Source of the DNA: Rhodocaloribacter litoris | GTDB taxonomy: Bacteria > Bacteroidota > Rhodothermia > Rhodothermales > ISCAR-4553 | Assembly: GCF_011682235.2 (NCBI RefSeq) | Contig: NZ_CP076718.1 | Span: forward strand, 1,669,439 to 1,733,438 | Direction of reading: 5' to 3' | DNA length: 64,000 bases | Shown: positions 1 to 8,804 of the stretch, piece by piece | How the letters are laid out: each line of letters starts with the position of its first letter | How positions within the stretch are numbered: the first letter of the stretch is position 1 | Made by a program: the position numbers and the translations under genes | Notes under the pieces: generated by a model | Databases searched by the model: none | What the model saw: the letters and a program-made list of their open reading frames with translations, nothing else | What the model was told of the DNA's origin: nothing

Positions 1-189
1 ATCCTGGACGTGAGCGACCCGCTCAACCCCGTGGAGGTGGCCCACTTCGACACGACCCCGTACGGGAAAGACGTGGCGGGCTTCAACGGCACCTGGAGCA
101 GCTACCCGTACTTCGAGAGCGGAACGATCGTGGTCACCAGCCGGCGCGAAGGCGTCTTCCTGCTGAAAAAGAAAGACATCGACCTCTGA
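1..189 (+). CDS. C-terminal end of LVIVD / choice-of-anchor B type protein (partial)
   Basis: Only the last 62 codons are in the window; the reading frame enters from the left edge and stops with TGA at 187-189. The fragment begins with ILDVSDPLNPVEVAHFDT, the typical LVIVD beta-propeller phrase in which each blade says that something 'is a consequence of events'. It ends in a VVTSRREGVFLLK strand, as in secreted choice-of-anchor B family proteins. These are extracellular or surface proteins of unknown biochemical role. No C-terminal sorting domain follows, so export, if any, depends on upstream sequence that is not visible. The family call rests on this short piece. Confidence 0.6.
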   Translation: MLDVSDPLNPVEVAHFDTTPYGKDVAGFNGTWSSYPYFESGTIVVTSRREGVFLLKKKDIDL

Positions 190-362
190 TGACGGACCCC
201 GGTCCGGAAGCGGGGATACCCACCCACGCGAAACGGAAGCAACGGGCGCTTTCGAACGTCTATTCCGGACGGACCTTCGTGCCCGGGACGGACAAACGAC
301 CCGCCCGATGAACGGTCCATGGAGCGCGTAACAAATGGCGCTTCCGCTCGTTTACTGCCACC

Positions 363-1778
363 GTGAAATGCATCCCCCGCACCACCATGTCCGTTTCTCC
401 CTCGATGTATTCCACCCCGTCGTCTTTCCCGGGGCCAGCGCTCCGGTATGCCTTCCTGCTCGTTCTCCTCACGATCCTCGGCCACGGGACGACCCACGCA
501 CAGCAAGCGCGGACCATCACCTTCGAGGAAGCCGTACAGATCGCCCTGGAGCGCAACGCCGCGATCCGGCGTAGCCGCAACAACGTCGGCCTGCAGGCGA
601 CGGTCGTCTCCAGCGAGCGTGCGGACTTCTTCCCCAACCTCAACCTGTCCTCCAGCACGAGCCGCACCTACGGGCTCACCTTCGACCAGACCACCGGCCA
701 GCTCGTCTCGGAATCGACGGACGCCTTCAATGCCAGCGCGAGCTCGTCGATCAACCTGTTCAACGGTTTCGGGGACGTGGCCTCCTACAACCAGGCCAGA
801 CATGCCCTCGAAGCCGAGGAATACACCCTGAACCGCACGCAACAGACGGTCCTCTTCGACCTCATCACCAGCTACCTGCAGGTGATCCTGGACCGCGAGC
901 AGATCCAGATCCGGCAGGAGGACCTCGAGGCCCAGCGCCAGCAACTGGCACGGATCGAGGAGTTCGTGCGCGTGGGGTCGCGGCCCGTCTCCGACCTGTA
1001 CCAGCAGCAGGCCACGGTCGCCTCCAGTGAGCTGGCCCTGCTCGAAGCCGAACGCGCCGCCCAGCTCAGCGAAAGCCGGCTGATCCAGGTGCTTCAGCTC
1101 GATCCCTTCCAGGAATACGAGTTCGTGGCCCCCTCGGCCGAAGAGATTCCCCTCCTGCCCCGGGAATACGACGCCGAATCGCTGCTTCGCACCGCCTTCG
1201 CGAACCGCCCGGACCTGCAGGCCCAGGAAGCCAGCATCGAGGCCGCCCTCGAAGGCATCCGGTTCGCCCGGTCCGGCATGTACCCGTCGCTGAGCCTTTT
1301 CGGCAGCATCCGCACCAGCTATTCGAGCCGGAACGAGCTCACCTCCTTCGCGGACCAGCTCTCGGACAACCGTGCCCAGTCGTTCGGGATCAGCCTGAGC
1401 ATTCCCATCTTCAACCGGTTCCAGACCCGGACGAACGTCGAGCGGGCGCGCGTGCAATACGAGAACGCCCGGCTGGCCGAGGAGACGCTCGAACTCCAGA
1501 TCGCCGCCGAGGTGCGCCAGGCCTACCTGGACTACCAGACGGCCGTCAAGCGGCTCGACGTGACGGAGAAACAGCTGCAGGCCGCCGAGCAGGCCCTGGC
1601 CGTCGAACAGGAGCGGTACAACGTCGGCGCCTCGACGCTCGTGGAGCTGACGCAGGCCCGCGCCACCTACGTGCAGGCCGCCAGCAACCGCATCCAGGCC
1701 ATCTACCGGTTCTATTTCCAGGACCGGCTGCTCGAGTATTACCAGGGCACGCTGAACCCGACCCGGCCGTTGTTCTGA
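363..1778 (+). CDS. TolC-family outer membrane efflux protein
   Basis: Outer membrane channel of a tripartite exporter. The N-terminus has a hydrophobic signal segment (ALRYAFLLVLLTIL) followed by a THAQQ-like cleavage region, then two OEP repeats rich in Ala/Gln/Glu alpha-hairpin heptads. The C-terminal half contains the usual SLSIPIFNRFQTRTNVERA stretch near residue 350. At about 470 residues it has the usual family length. The start used is GTG at 363; ATG at 387 would give a more typical signal peptide and is equally plausible. It is followed after 58 bp by the membrane fusion protein and then an ABC ATPase, so the three probably form one efflux operon. The substrate cannot be read from sequence. 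Confidence 0.9.
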   Translation: MKCIPRTTMSVSPSMYSTPSSFPGPALRYAFLLVLLTILGHGTTHAQQARTITFEEAVQIALERNAAIRRSRNNVGLQATVVSSERADFFPNLNLSSSTSRTYGLTFDQTTGQLVSESTDAFNASASSSINLFNGFGDVASYNQARHALEAEEYTLNRTQQTVLFDLITSYLQVILDREQIQIRQEDLEAQRQQLARIEEFVRVGSRPVSDLYQQQATVASSELALLEAERAAQLSESRLIQVLQLDPFQEYEFVAPSAEEIPLLPREYDAESLLRTAFANRPDLQAQEASIEAALEGIRFARSGMYPSLSLFGSIRTSYSSRNELTSFADQLSDNRAQSFGISLSIPIFNRFQTRTNVERARVQYENARLAEETLELQIAAEVRQAYLDYQTAVKRLDVTEKQLQAAEQALAVEQERYNVGASTLVELTQARATYVQAASNRIQAIYRFYFQDRLLEYYQGTLNPTRPLF

Positions 1779-1836
1779 CCGGTTCCGGAAGAAACCCGAA
1801 AGGCCCCATCCCGCACACTGAGAATCCACCGAGCGT

Positions 1837-3237
1837 ATGGCTCCCCCGAAGAAAAACGCCACACGTCGCCTGCTTTTCCTCATCATCGGCCTGATCGTGC
1901 TGCTGGTCATCCTGGCGGCCGTCGGGCGGGCCACCGGCCTCTTCGGCACCGGTAACGACGCCGTCGAGGTGGAGACCGCGAGGGCCGAACGGCGCACGCT
2001 GACCCAGGTCGTGACGGCCTCCGGGAAGGTCCAGCCGGAGGTGGAGGTCAAGCTCAGCCCCGACGTCTCCGGCGAGATCATCGAACTGCGGGTGCGAGAA
2101 GGGGATCAGGTCGAGAAAGGGGACCTGCTCGTGCGCATCCGCCCGGACTTCTACGTGGCCCAGGTGGAACAGGCCGAAGCCGGGGTCCTGCAGGCCAAGG
2201 CCAACATGGCCCAGCGCCGTGCGGACATGCTCACGGCCGAGGTCGAGCTGAACCGGCAGAAGGCCCTCTTCGAAAAGAACGCCATCGCCGAAAGTGACTA
2301 TGTGCGGGCGCAGAACCAGTATGAGGTGGCGAAGGCGGCCTACGAAGCCGCCGAGTATGCGGTGCAAAGCGCCGAGGCCCGGCTCCGCGAGGCCCGCGAG
2401 CAACTCTCGAAGACGGCCATCTATGCCCCCATGAGCGGCACCGTCAGCAAGCTCGACGTCGAGCTCGGCGAGCGGGTCGTCGGCACCAGCCAGTTCACCG
2501 GCACCGAGATGATGCGCATCGCCCGGCTCGACCAGATGGAGCTGGAGGTCGATGTCAACGAGAACGACGTGGTCAACGTGGCCCTCGGAGACACGGCCCG
2601 CATCGAGATCGACGCCTACCCGGAGCAGACCTTCCGGGGCGTCGTCACCGAAATCGCCAACACGGCACGCACCACCGCGGCGGGCACGCAGGAGCAGGTG
2701 ACCAACTTCCCCGTCAAGATCCGCATCCTGGACCCGCACAACCTCAACCTGGCCGTCCCGGGTACAGGCCAGGCCCTGCAGACGAGTGAGACCCCCCTCG
2801 CCGACGCCTCGCCCCAGTTCCGCCCGGGTATGAGCGGCACCGTGGACATCTACACCAAGACCGTCTTCGACGTGGTGGCCGTGCCCATCCAGGCCGTCAC
2901 CGTGCGCGACTTCGCCCGCCTCCAGCCGGCCGCCGACACGACCCGAAGGGCACGCACCGGGGAAACCGGCCGGGACGACACGGTCTCGACCCGCTTCCCC
3001 AAAGAGGACCTTCGCAAGGTGGTCTTTCTCGTCGAAAACGGCAAGGCAAAGATGGTGGAGGTGACCACCGGCATCACGGACGACACCCACATCGAGATCA
3101 AATCCGGCCTCTCCGGTGGGGAGGAGGTCATCATCGGCCCGTACCGTGCCGTCAGCCGCACGCTGGAGCCCGGCACTCCGGTGCGGGTGAAGCCGCCCGA
3201 GCAGCCCGGACGCCGACCGCTGGCGGCCGCCAACTGA
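1837..3237 (+). CDS. Efflux transporter periplasmic adaptor (HlyD/MacA-type membrane fusion protein)
   Basis: Periplasmic adaptor joining an inner membrane pump to TolC. Residues about 8-28 form one N-terminal membrane anchor. A lipoyl-like hairpin half follows (VKLSPDVSGEIIELRVREGDQ), then a long Ala/Glu-rich coiled-coil hairpin (about 105-200), the returning lipoyl half (IYAPMSGTVSKLDVELGERV), and a beta-barrel and membrane-proximal domain to residue 466. It lies between the TolC gene and an ABC ATPase of the MacB/LolD class, which suggests a MacA-like role. The region around residues 365-390 holds a low-complexity charged insert (Thr/Arg/Asp-rich) before the last domain. Confidence 0.9.
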   Translation: MAPPKKNATRRLLFLIIGLIVLLVILAAVGRATGLFGTGNDAVEVETARAERRTLTQVVTASGKVQPEVEVKLSPDVSGEIIELRVREGDQVEKGDLLVRIRPDFYVAQVEQAEAGVLQAKANMAQRRADMLTAEVELNRQKALFEKNAIAESDYVRAQNQYEVAKAAYEAAEYAVQSAEARLREAREQLSKTAIYAPMSGTVSKLDVELGERVVGTSQFTGTEMMRIARLDQMELEVDVNENDVVNVALGDTARIEIDAYPEQTFRGVVTEIANTARTTAAGTQEQVTNFPVKIRILDPHNLNLAVPGTGQALQTSETPLADASPQFRPGMSGTVDIYTKTVFDVVAVPIQAVTVRDFARLQPAADTTRRARTGETGRDDTVSTRFPKEDLRKVVFLVENGKAKMVEVTTGITDDTHIEIKSGLSGGEEVIIGPYRAVSRTLEPGTPVRVKPPEQPGRRPLAAAN

Positions 3238-3303
3238 CCGGGCGAGGCCCTGCGCCGCGCAGGTTGCGCCGGGCCCTACGAGAACCCCCACCCTGCGCCT
3301 CCG

Positions 3304-4086
3304 ATGGCCGAGAACCCGAAGGATCCCATGAGCACCCCCTCGCACGGCAACACCCCGCTGATCCGGCTGATCGACATCACCAAGGTCTACCCGATGGGTA
3401 TGCAGGAGGTGCGGGCCCTGGCGGGCGTCTCGCTGGAGATCCATCCAAACGAATACGTCGCCATCATGGGCCCCTCGGGCTCGGGCAAGTCCACCCTGAT
3501 GAACATCATCGGCTGCCTGGACGTGCCCACCAGCGGGGCCTATTACCTCAACGGCCAGCGGGTGAGCGAGATGACCGACGACGAGCTGGCCGAGGTGCGC
3601 AACCGCGAGATCGGCTTCGTCTTCCAGACGTTCAACCTGCTCCCGCGCGTGAACTGCCTGCAGAACGTGGAGCTGCCGTTGATCTACGCCGGCATCCGGC
3701 GCCAGACCCGCCGGAGCATGGCCGAGCAGGCCCTTCGCAACGTGGGCCTGGGCGACCGCCTCCACCACAAACCGAACGAGCTCTCGGGCGGGCAGCGCCA
3801 GCGCGTGGCCGTGGCCCGCGCCCTGGTCAACAATCCGTCCCTCATCCTGGCCGACGAGCCGACGGGCAACCTGGACTCGAAGACGGGCGAGGAAATCATG
3901 CGCCTGTTCGAGACGCTCTACCGGCGGGGCAACACGCTGCTGGTGGTCACGCACGAGGAAGAGATTGCCCGGCATGCCCGCCGCATCATCCGCCTCCGCG
4001 ACGGCCACATCGAATCCGACACCCCCGTCGAACAACCCATCCTGGCCGAACTCGATCCGGCTGCCCTCGAAACGAGCGCGCATTGA
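3304..4086 (+). CDS. ABC transporter ATP-binding protein (MacB/LolD-type)
   Basis: ATPase subunit of an ABC exporter of the MacB/LolD/FtsE class. Visible motifs are Walker [10 protein letters not shown] (residues 56-64), Q-loop near FVFQTFNLL, signature LSGGQRQR, Walker B with [10 protein letters not shown], and the H-loop VVTHEE. The length of 260 residues is normal. An internal ATG at 3328 (MSTPSHGN) is an alternative start. The upstream TolC and adaptor genes share the strand and spacing of an operon. The expected FtsX/MacB-type permease does not follow: a GC hairpin and a convergent lipoprotein gene come next. The permease must be encoded elsewhere or has been lost. Confidence 0.93.
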   Translation: MAENPKDPMSTPSHGNTPLIRLIDITKVYPMGMQEVRALAGVSLEIHPNEYVAIMGPSGSGKSTLMNIIGCLDVPTSGAYYLNGQRVSEMTDDELAEVRNREIGFVFQTFNLLPRVNCLQNVELPLIYAGIRRQTRRSMAEQALRNVGLGDRLHHKPNELSGGQRQRVAVARALVNNPSLILADEPTGNLDSKTGEEIMRLFETLYRRGNTLLVVTHEEEIARHARRIIRLRDGHIESDTPVEQPILAELDPAALETSAH

Positions 4087-4116
4087 CGGATCATCGCCCT
4101 GGATCCGGACGGACAC

Positions 4117-4139
4117 CCGGCCTCCCGCCGGAAGGCCGG
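4117..4139. terminator. Possible GC hairpin between convergent genes
   Basis: CCGGCCT and AGGCCGG form a 7-bp perfect stem with a 9-nt loop, placed 30 bp after the ABC ATPase stop and just beyond the end of the convergent PrcB-like gene. There is no clear T-tract on either side, so it may be a weak bidirectional terminator or simply GC-rich chance pairing. Confidence 0.3.
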
Positions 4140-4140
4140 C

Positions 4141-4617
4141 CTACCCGACGGTGCAGGGCAACGGCTCGCGCCGGTGGATGAAGCGGGCCTCCCCCGTGGC
4201 CCGGCGGGCCTTGACGGCCTGGTAGGGCACCGCCGGTCCTTCCACCGTGATACACCCGCGCTCGGGCGTGTAAAGCACGTAATGCACTTCGATGACGTCT
4301 TCCTTCTTCTCTATCGCCTCCACCTCCACCCCGTAACCGCCCGACGGCACCGGCACCGCCACCAGCACGATCATTTCCTGGGTGAAATCGACCGGCTTGA
4401 ACGGTCCCGCCGCGTGGAGACGGGTCCGGTAGGCCTCCCAGGCCTCCGGAGTGTAGAGCACGACCCCCGTCGTGTCCGACAGCCGGGCGTTCGGCCCCAC
4501 CCCGACGTTCTCGAACGGCAGCAGCTCCACGTCCTCGACGATCACCTCGGCGTCGTCACGCCGGCACCCGGCCGCCAGCACAAGGAGCACCAGCCCGACC
4601 ACCACAACCTTTGTCAT
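4141..4617 (-). CDS. PrcB-like lipoprotein
   Basis: A 158-residue lipoprotein. The start MTKVVVVGLVLLVLAAGC gives a clean lipobox (LAAGC) and was chosen over longer upstream in-frame extensions. The mature part carries a PrcB-like core: a buried strand MIVLVAVPVPSGGYGVEVEAI, a linker strand VIEVHYVLYTP, and a C-terminal TVEGPAVPYQAVK strand. This is the pattern of the 'protease complex subunit PrcB family' domain. In spirochaetes PrcB stabilises a surface protease; no protease gene is adjacent here, so the function is open. It is convergent with the efflux operon and divergent from the next lipoprotein gene. Confidence 0.7.
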   Translation of the reverse strand: MTKVVVVGLVLLVLAAGCRRDDAEVIVEDVELLPFENVGVGPNARLSDTTGVVLYTPEAWEAYRTRLHAAGPFKPVDFTQEMIVLVAVPVPSGGYGVEVEAIEKKEDVIEVHYVLYTPERGCITVEGPAVPYQAVKARRATGEARFIHRREPLPCTVG

Positions 4618-4786
4618 CAATAGCCCGTTTGCGGATGGGAGGAATCCTGTGGCCGAACATACGGCAAACCGGGCATATTTGCTCCGGGCGTTCCGGGCCG
4701 GCGGCCTTCCGCCCACGGGGGTAGCGTATGGGCGGCAGATGCCGTATCATTCCGGGCGCGTTTCGTCGTCATCCGTTGCCTTCGCC

Positions 4787-5857
4787 ATGCCGTTCTGCCG
4801 CCGTCCCGTACCGGTCGTCGCGCTGCTCCTCGTCCTGGCCGGATGCCGGAACGAGGGGACGGAACCTCCCCTTCGCGCCCCCGCCTGGGAGGTGCGACCC
4901 ACCGACACGACGGCGCGGCTACAGGCCGTGAGCATCGCGGCAGACGGAACGGTGTGGGCCAGCGGAACGGGCGGCACCTATGCCGTCACCACCGACGGCG
5001 GGGTCACCTGGCGCACGGGCACCGTCCCGGAGGCGGACACGCTCGAGTTTCGCGACGTGCACGGCGTCGACGCCCGGACGGCCTACCTCCTCTCCGCCGG
5101 ACCGGGCGCCGCCTCCCGCATCTACAAAACCACCGACGGCGGCACCTCCTGGACCCGCCAGTTCACCAACCCCGAGCCCGACGGCTTCTTCGACTGCTTC
5201 GACTTCTGGGACGAGACGCACGGCCTGGCCTTCTCGGACAGCATCGAAGGGCAACTCTACCTGCTCATCACCGAAGACGGCACCACGTGGCGCCGCCTGC
5301 CCCCCGAAACCCTGCCGCCGGCCCTCCCGGGTGAAGGCGCCTTTGCCGCCAGCGGCACGTGCGTCGTCACCCGCCCCGGCGGGCACGTGTGGATCGGCAC
5401 CGGCGCCTCGGCCGTGGCGGCCCGCGTCCTCCACAGCCCCGACTACGGGCGCACGTGGACCGTCGCCGAGACGCCGCTCGTGAGCGACACGCCCTCCTCG
5501 GGCATCTACACGCTCGCCTTCCTCGACGACCGGCGCGGCGCGGCCCTCGGCGGCGACTATGCCCGGAGGGACTCGGTGCCGGCCCGCACCGTCGCCACCA
5601 CGGCCGACGGCGGCACCACGTGGACCCTCGCCGGGGCGGCCCCCCTGCGCGGCGCCGTCTTCGGCGCCACATACGTGCCCGGCGCTCCCACCCCCACCCT
5701 CGTGGCCGTGGGACCGGACGGCTCCGCCCTCTCCACGGACAACGGCCGCACCTGGACCCGCTTCGACGACGCCTCGTACTGGAGCGTCGCCGCCGGGCCC
5801 CGGGCCGTGTGGGCCGTCGGCCCCGAAGGTCGCATCGCGCGGCTACGCACCCGCTGA
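4787..5857 (+). CDS. YCF48/BNR-repeat beta-propeller lipoprotein
   Basis: Lipoprotein whose signal (MPFCRRPVPVVALLLVLAGC) ends in a lipobox, which fixes the start at 4787 although the frame stays open further upstream. The rest is a series of Asp-box blades with the repeated phrase TTDGGVTW / TTDGGTSW / TTADGGTTW / STDNGRTW, typical of YCF48/HCF136-like and sialidase-like propellers. Such proteins in Bacteroidota are surface-anchored and usually annotated as oxidoreductase or photosystem-assembly-like by similarity only. No catalytic motif is apparent. It begins 170 bp from the divergent PrcB-like lipoprotein gene, so the two may share a promoter region. Confidence 0.75.
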   Translation: MPFCRRPVPVVALLLVLAGCRNEGTEPPLRAPAWEVRPTDTTARLQAVSIAADGTVWASGTGGTYAVTTDGGVTWRTGTVPEADTLEFRDVHGVDARTAYLLSAGPGAASRIYKTTDGGTSWTRQFTNPEPDGFFDCFDFWDETHGLAFSDSIEGQLYLLITEDGTTWRRLPPETLPPALPGEGAFAASGTCVVTRPGGHVWIGTGASAVAARVLHSPDYGRTWTVAETPLVSDTPSSGIYTLAFLDDRRGAALGGDYARRDSVPARTVATTADGGTTWTLAGAAPLRGAVFGATYVPGAPTPTLVAVGPDGSALSTDNGRTWTRFDDASYWSVAAGPRAVWAVGPEGRIARLRTR

Positions 5858-5911
5858 CCCACCCCCCGCACGAAGCCGTACCGCCGGTCCGCGAACCACC
5901 CCGGAAACAGG

Positions 5912-6574
5912 ATGGACCCGAAACAGATCGCCGAACAGCTCCGTTGTCCTCATGGCGCACAGGCCGCACGGACGGCGCAGCGGATGAACGAGGCCAACGC
6001 CGGCCTCTATCACGCCACCATCACCTGGCTCGACCTGAGACCGGAGAGCCACGTCCTGGAAATCGGCCCCGGAAACGGTGCCTTCGCCGCCGAGGTTCTC
6101 CGCACCGCACACCACTACACCGGCCTCGACTGGTCCCCCGCGATGGTCGGCGAAGCCAAAAAACACAACCGCGCGCTCGTAGCCTCGGGCCGTGCCACCT
6201 TCCTACGGGGCAGTTCCGACCACATGCCCTTCCCGGACGACACCTTCGACCGGGCCTTTTCCATCAACACCCTCTATTTCTGGGAAGAGCCCCGCCGACA
6301 TGCCGCAGAAATCGCCCGGGTGCTCCGGCCGGGCGGCCTGTTCGTTCTGGTCTTCGGCGAAGAGGCGTTCATGCGCACGTTGCCCTTTGCCGCACACGGG
6401 TTTAAGCTGTACGACGAAGCCGGCGCCTGCACCCTCATGCGGGCAGCCGGGCTGCACGTCTGCGACCTTCACCGCTACCGGGAGACCGGCCGGAGCAACA
6501 GCGGCCGGGTCGTCGACAAGCGGTTTCTCCTCCTCCGGTGTGAAAAACGCCCGGAACAGACGGATTCGGCATGA
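5912..6574 (+). CDS. Class I SAM-dependent methyltransferase
   Basis: Cytoplasmic methyltransferase with a Rossmann-like fold. Motif I is VLEIGPGNGAFAAEV (near residue 47), motif II is YTGLDWSPAMV, and motif IV is DDTFDRAFSINTLYFW, as in Methyltransf_11 proteins. The length of 220 residues is typical. The gene overlaps the next (SelW-like) by 4 bp (ATGA), which indicates translational coupling. The substrate cannot be inferred; the coupling with a thioredoxin-fold protein is the only contextual hint. Confidence 0.88.
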   Translation: MDPKQIAEQLRCPHGAQAARTAQRMNEANAGLYHATITWLDLRPESHVLEIGPGNGAFAAEVLRTAHHYTGLDWSPAMVGEAKKHNRALVASGRATFLRGSSDHMPFPDDTFDRAFSINTLYFWEEPRRHAAEIARVLRPGGLFVLVFGEEAFMRTLPFAAHGFKLYDEAGACTLMRAAGLHVCDLHRYRETGRSNSGRVVDKRFLLLRCEKRPEQTDSA

Positions 6575-6858
6575 ACGAGAAGAGCTGCATCGAGATCCAC
6601 TACTGCACCCGGTGCCGCTGGCTCCTGCGGGCAACGTGGATGGCCCAGGAGCTGCTCACCACGTTCGAACAGGAGATCGGCCGGCTGGTGCTGGTCCCGG
6701 GCACCGGCGGGATCTTCGAGATCTATGCCGACGGCGAACGGGTGTGGTCCCGCAAAGCGCAGGGCCGCTTCCCCGAGATCGCGGAGCTCAAACGGCTCGT
6801 CCGCGACCGGATCGCCCCCGAAAAGGACCTGGGCCACACGGACCGGCACGGTACCTGA
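6571..6858 (+). CDS. SelT/SelW/SelH-family (Rdx) thioredoxin-fold protein
   Basis: Small 95-residue redox-fold protein. It starts IEIHYCTRCRW, the signature of the selenoprotein W-like Rdx family with a CxxC (CTRC) where animal members have CxxU. It then has a WMAQELLTTF helix and the GTGGIFEIYADGERVWSRKAQGRFP segment that is diagnostic for the family. All cysteines are standard codons; no selenocysteine is involved. It overlaps the methyltransferase by 4 bp. The family is thought to act in thiol redox or repair, but no specific partner is known in bacteria. Confidence 0.85.
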   Translation: MNEKSCIEIHYCTRCRWLLRATWMAQELLTTFEQEIGRLVLVPGTGGIFEIYADGERVWSRKAQGRFPEIAELKRLVRDRIAPEKDLGHTDRHGT

Positions 6859-6878
6859 TTGCCGGCACAAGCCCGCCG

Positions 6879-8048
6879 CTACCGGGGTTCCGGCACCCGG
6901 GGACGAACGAGGTCGGCATAGGAGCGGATCTCGCCCCGGCGGTAGCGCTCGATCAATTCGCCGATGGGCTGAAGCAGTTGCGTGCTGGCGTAGCCCGGCA
7001 CCGTCTCGGGATGCTGCTGATCGAAGCGGTTGAAATAGCTGCGGATGATGACGGCCCCGGGGTGAAGCGGCAGCGTCTCCAGGTTCGCCACGAAGCGGCC
7101 GAAGGTGCCCGCCCGCATCAGATAGAATGCCACGTTCGACGTGTAGAAGACCGACACCTGCAGACCCTCGGCGTGGAGGTAAGCCCCGATGGACCGGAGG
7201 GCGTGCGGCCCCGCCAGATCGCCGACGACCGGGATAACACGGTTCTCCGCCTGCATCGTCTTCAGCAGGCGAAAGGCGTCTTCCCGTGCCAGAAAGTTCG
7301 CCTGGTGCCCTTCGCGGTCGCGTTCGAGCAGAAGCCGGCGCAGGGTGGGATAATACGGCCGGGGCGGGCGGTTATGGCTGGTGAAGCGCAGGTCGAGCCC
7401 TTCCCGAAAGAAGGCCTCCTGTATGGCGGCGATGCGGTTCAGATCCTGCCGGGAAAGCGACACCCCGAAGCGGGGTACGAGATCACGCACGGCATCGCGG
7501 GCAGCGGCGGCCACCTCCGGCGAGAAGGGGGTGGCATCGACATAGGCGACGAGGTCGTCCGGTCCGGCGGCCTCGGGCGGGCCGGCAGGCAGGGCACCGC
7601 CGGGCGGCAACGGCCGGCCCGTGAGCAGGCACAGGTACTCGAGGCGGTTCCGGGCCAGCGTGAAGAGGGCCTTGAAGAAGAGGTGCTGGAGCAGGTTGTC
7701 CCGCCGGATATCCACGATGAACGCCAAGCGTGGCCGCACGAGGGCGATGTAGGAAAAGTTCTGGTCGGGTCCGACGCCGAGATAGACCCCGCCTTCGAGG
7801 TTGCGTGCCCGGAGCGCCCCGGCGACGTGGAGATAGGAGGCTTCGTTGGAAATGAGGTTGTCCGTGTCGAAATAGCCGCCGGGCTCCGACAGCCGCGCCA
7901 CCAGTCCTGCAAAGGCCGTGTCCGGCGTGACGGCGGGACGTTCGGGAAAGACCGGTCCCTCCGGCCGGGCCTGTCCCCGGCATCCCGTGGCCGGGAGCAC
8001 CAGCACGGCCAGCAGCACCATCCAGGCGGTTCGCCGTCGGACGCCCAT
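6879..8048 (-). CDS. Putative lipoprotein with methyltransferase-like fold (LIC_10091-like)
   Basis: A 389-residue protein starting with a lipobox-like signal (VLLAVLVLPATGC). The conserved section reads FDTDNLISNEASYLHVAGAL, then GVYLGVGPDQNFSYIALVRP, then LAFIVDIRRDNLLQHLFFKAL, and later VIPVVGDLAGP and FYTSNVAFYL. This resembles LIC_10091-type proteins, which have a Rossmann/methyltransferase-like fold but are commonly annotated as hypothetical. Placement of such a fold behind a lipoprotein signal is unusual, because SAM is cytoplasmic. It is convergent with the SelW-like gene (20 bp apart) and lies downstream of the TRIC channel gene. The family name is from memory of motif pattern; function is unknown. 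Confidence 0.55.
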   Translation of the reverse strand: MGVRRRTAWMVLLAVLVLPATGCRGQARPEGPVFPERPAVTPDTAFAGLVARLSEPGGYFDTDNLISNEASYLHVAGALRARNLEGGVYLGVGPDQNFSYIALVRPRLAFIVDIRRDNLLQHLFFKALFTLARNRLEYLCLLTGRPLPPGGALPAGPPEAAGPDDLVAYVDATPFSPEVAAAARDAVRDLVPRFGVSLSRQDLNRIAAIQEAFFREGLDLRFTSHNRPPRPYYPTLRRLLLERDREGHQANFLAREDAFRLLKTMQAENRVIPVVGDLAGPHALRSIGAYLHAEGLQVSVFYTSNVAFYLMRAGTFGRFVANLETLPLHPGAVIIRSYFNRFDQQHPETVPGYASTQLLQPIGELIERYRRGEIRSYADLVRPRVPEPR

Positions 8049-8150
8049 GTTCCCCTCGCTCGATGGTGGATGGAGACGTTGTTGCAGGTGGCACGTTGAA
8101 CGTTACGGTTCGGGGGTTCCGGGTCCACGAGCACCGCAGCCCCGGTCGCC

Positions 8151-8789
8151 TCATGCCGGGTCTCCGGTGTCGTCCCCCGGGAGGTGCGGGAAGCGCCGTC
8201 CGGTGGGCAGGCTGATGTTGTGCGCCATCGCCCAGAAGCGCAGGCCGGTGGTGACGACTGCTGCCGTCGTCATCGCCACCGCCTCGCCCAGGCCGAGGGC
8301 CGCCGTGCCGGTGAAGGCGACCCCGCCGAGCAGGGCCGCCGTCGCATAGAAACCGCCCTTGATGACGGCAGGCACCTCGCGCACGAGCAGATCGCGCACG
8401 ACCCCGCCGCCGGTGGCCGTCAGGGCCGCCATCAGGACGATGCCGATCGGGCCGAGACCGGCGGCGGCAGCCCTGGCCGCTCCCATGGCCGCAAAGACAC
8501 CGAGCCCGACGGCATCCGCCACGAGCACCCGGTTCCAGCGCCGGGCGATCGGCGGAGCGGCCCAGAAGACCGCCATCCCGCCGGCCAGGCACACGAGCAG
8601 GTACCACTCGTCCTGCAGGGCGGCGGGCGGGGTAGCCCCGAGCAGGACGTCCCGGATCATCCCGCCGCCGACGCCCGTGGCCACGGCCAGCACCATGAAG
8701 CCGAGGAAATCCAGCCCGTGCCGGTTGGCCTGGAACGCCCCCGAGAGGGCAAAGACGAACGTCCCCAGCAGGTCGACGGCGTAGAGCAT
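8151..8789 (-). CDS. Trimeric intracellular cation (TRIC) channel family protein (YadS/UPF0126)
   Basis: A 212-residue inner membrane protein with about seven hydrophobic segments arranged as an internal duplication. Each half contains the family signature: GVGGGMIRDVLLG in the first and ATGGGVVRDLLVRE in the second. These Gly-Gly-Gly-x-x-Arg-Asp motifs define the bacterial TRIC/UPF0126 family, which conducts K+/Na+. The start MLYAVDLLGTFVFALSG is typical. It lies 16 bp downstream of the TIM-barrel gene on the same strand, so the two may be co-transcribed. Confidence 0.92.
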   Translation of the reverse strand: MLYAVDLLGTFVFALSGAFQANRHGLDFLGFMVLAVATGVGGGMIRDVLLGATPPAALQDEWYLLVCLAGGMAVFWAAPPIARRWNRVLVADAVGLGVFAAMGAARAAAAGLGPIGIVLMAALTATGGGVVRDLLVREVPAVIKGGFYATAALLGGVAFTGTAALGLGEAVAMTTAAVVTTGLRFWAMAHNISLPTGRRFPHLPGDDTGDPA

Positions 8790-8804
8790 CCAGGGGCTCC
8801 GGGC

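Noticed and set aside
102..2081. Long minus-strand open frame opposite the TolC and adaptor genes
   Set aside because: Antisense of two clear efflux genes in GC-rich DNA; composition is low-complexity and no motif is present.
6571..6858. Selenoprotein gene
   Set aside because: The family motif is CTRC with ordinary cysteine codons; no in-frame TGA is involved.
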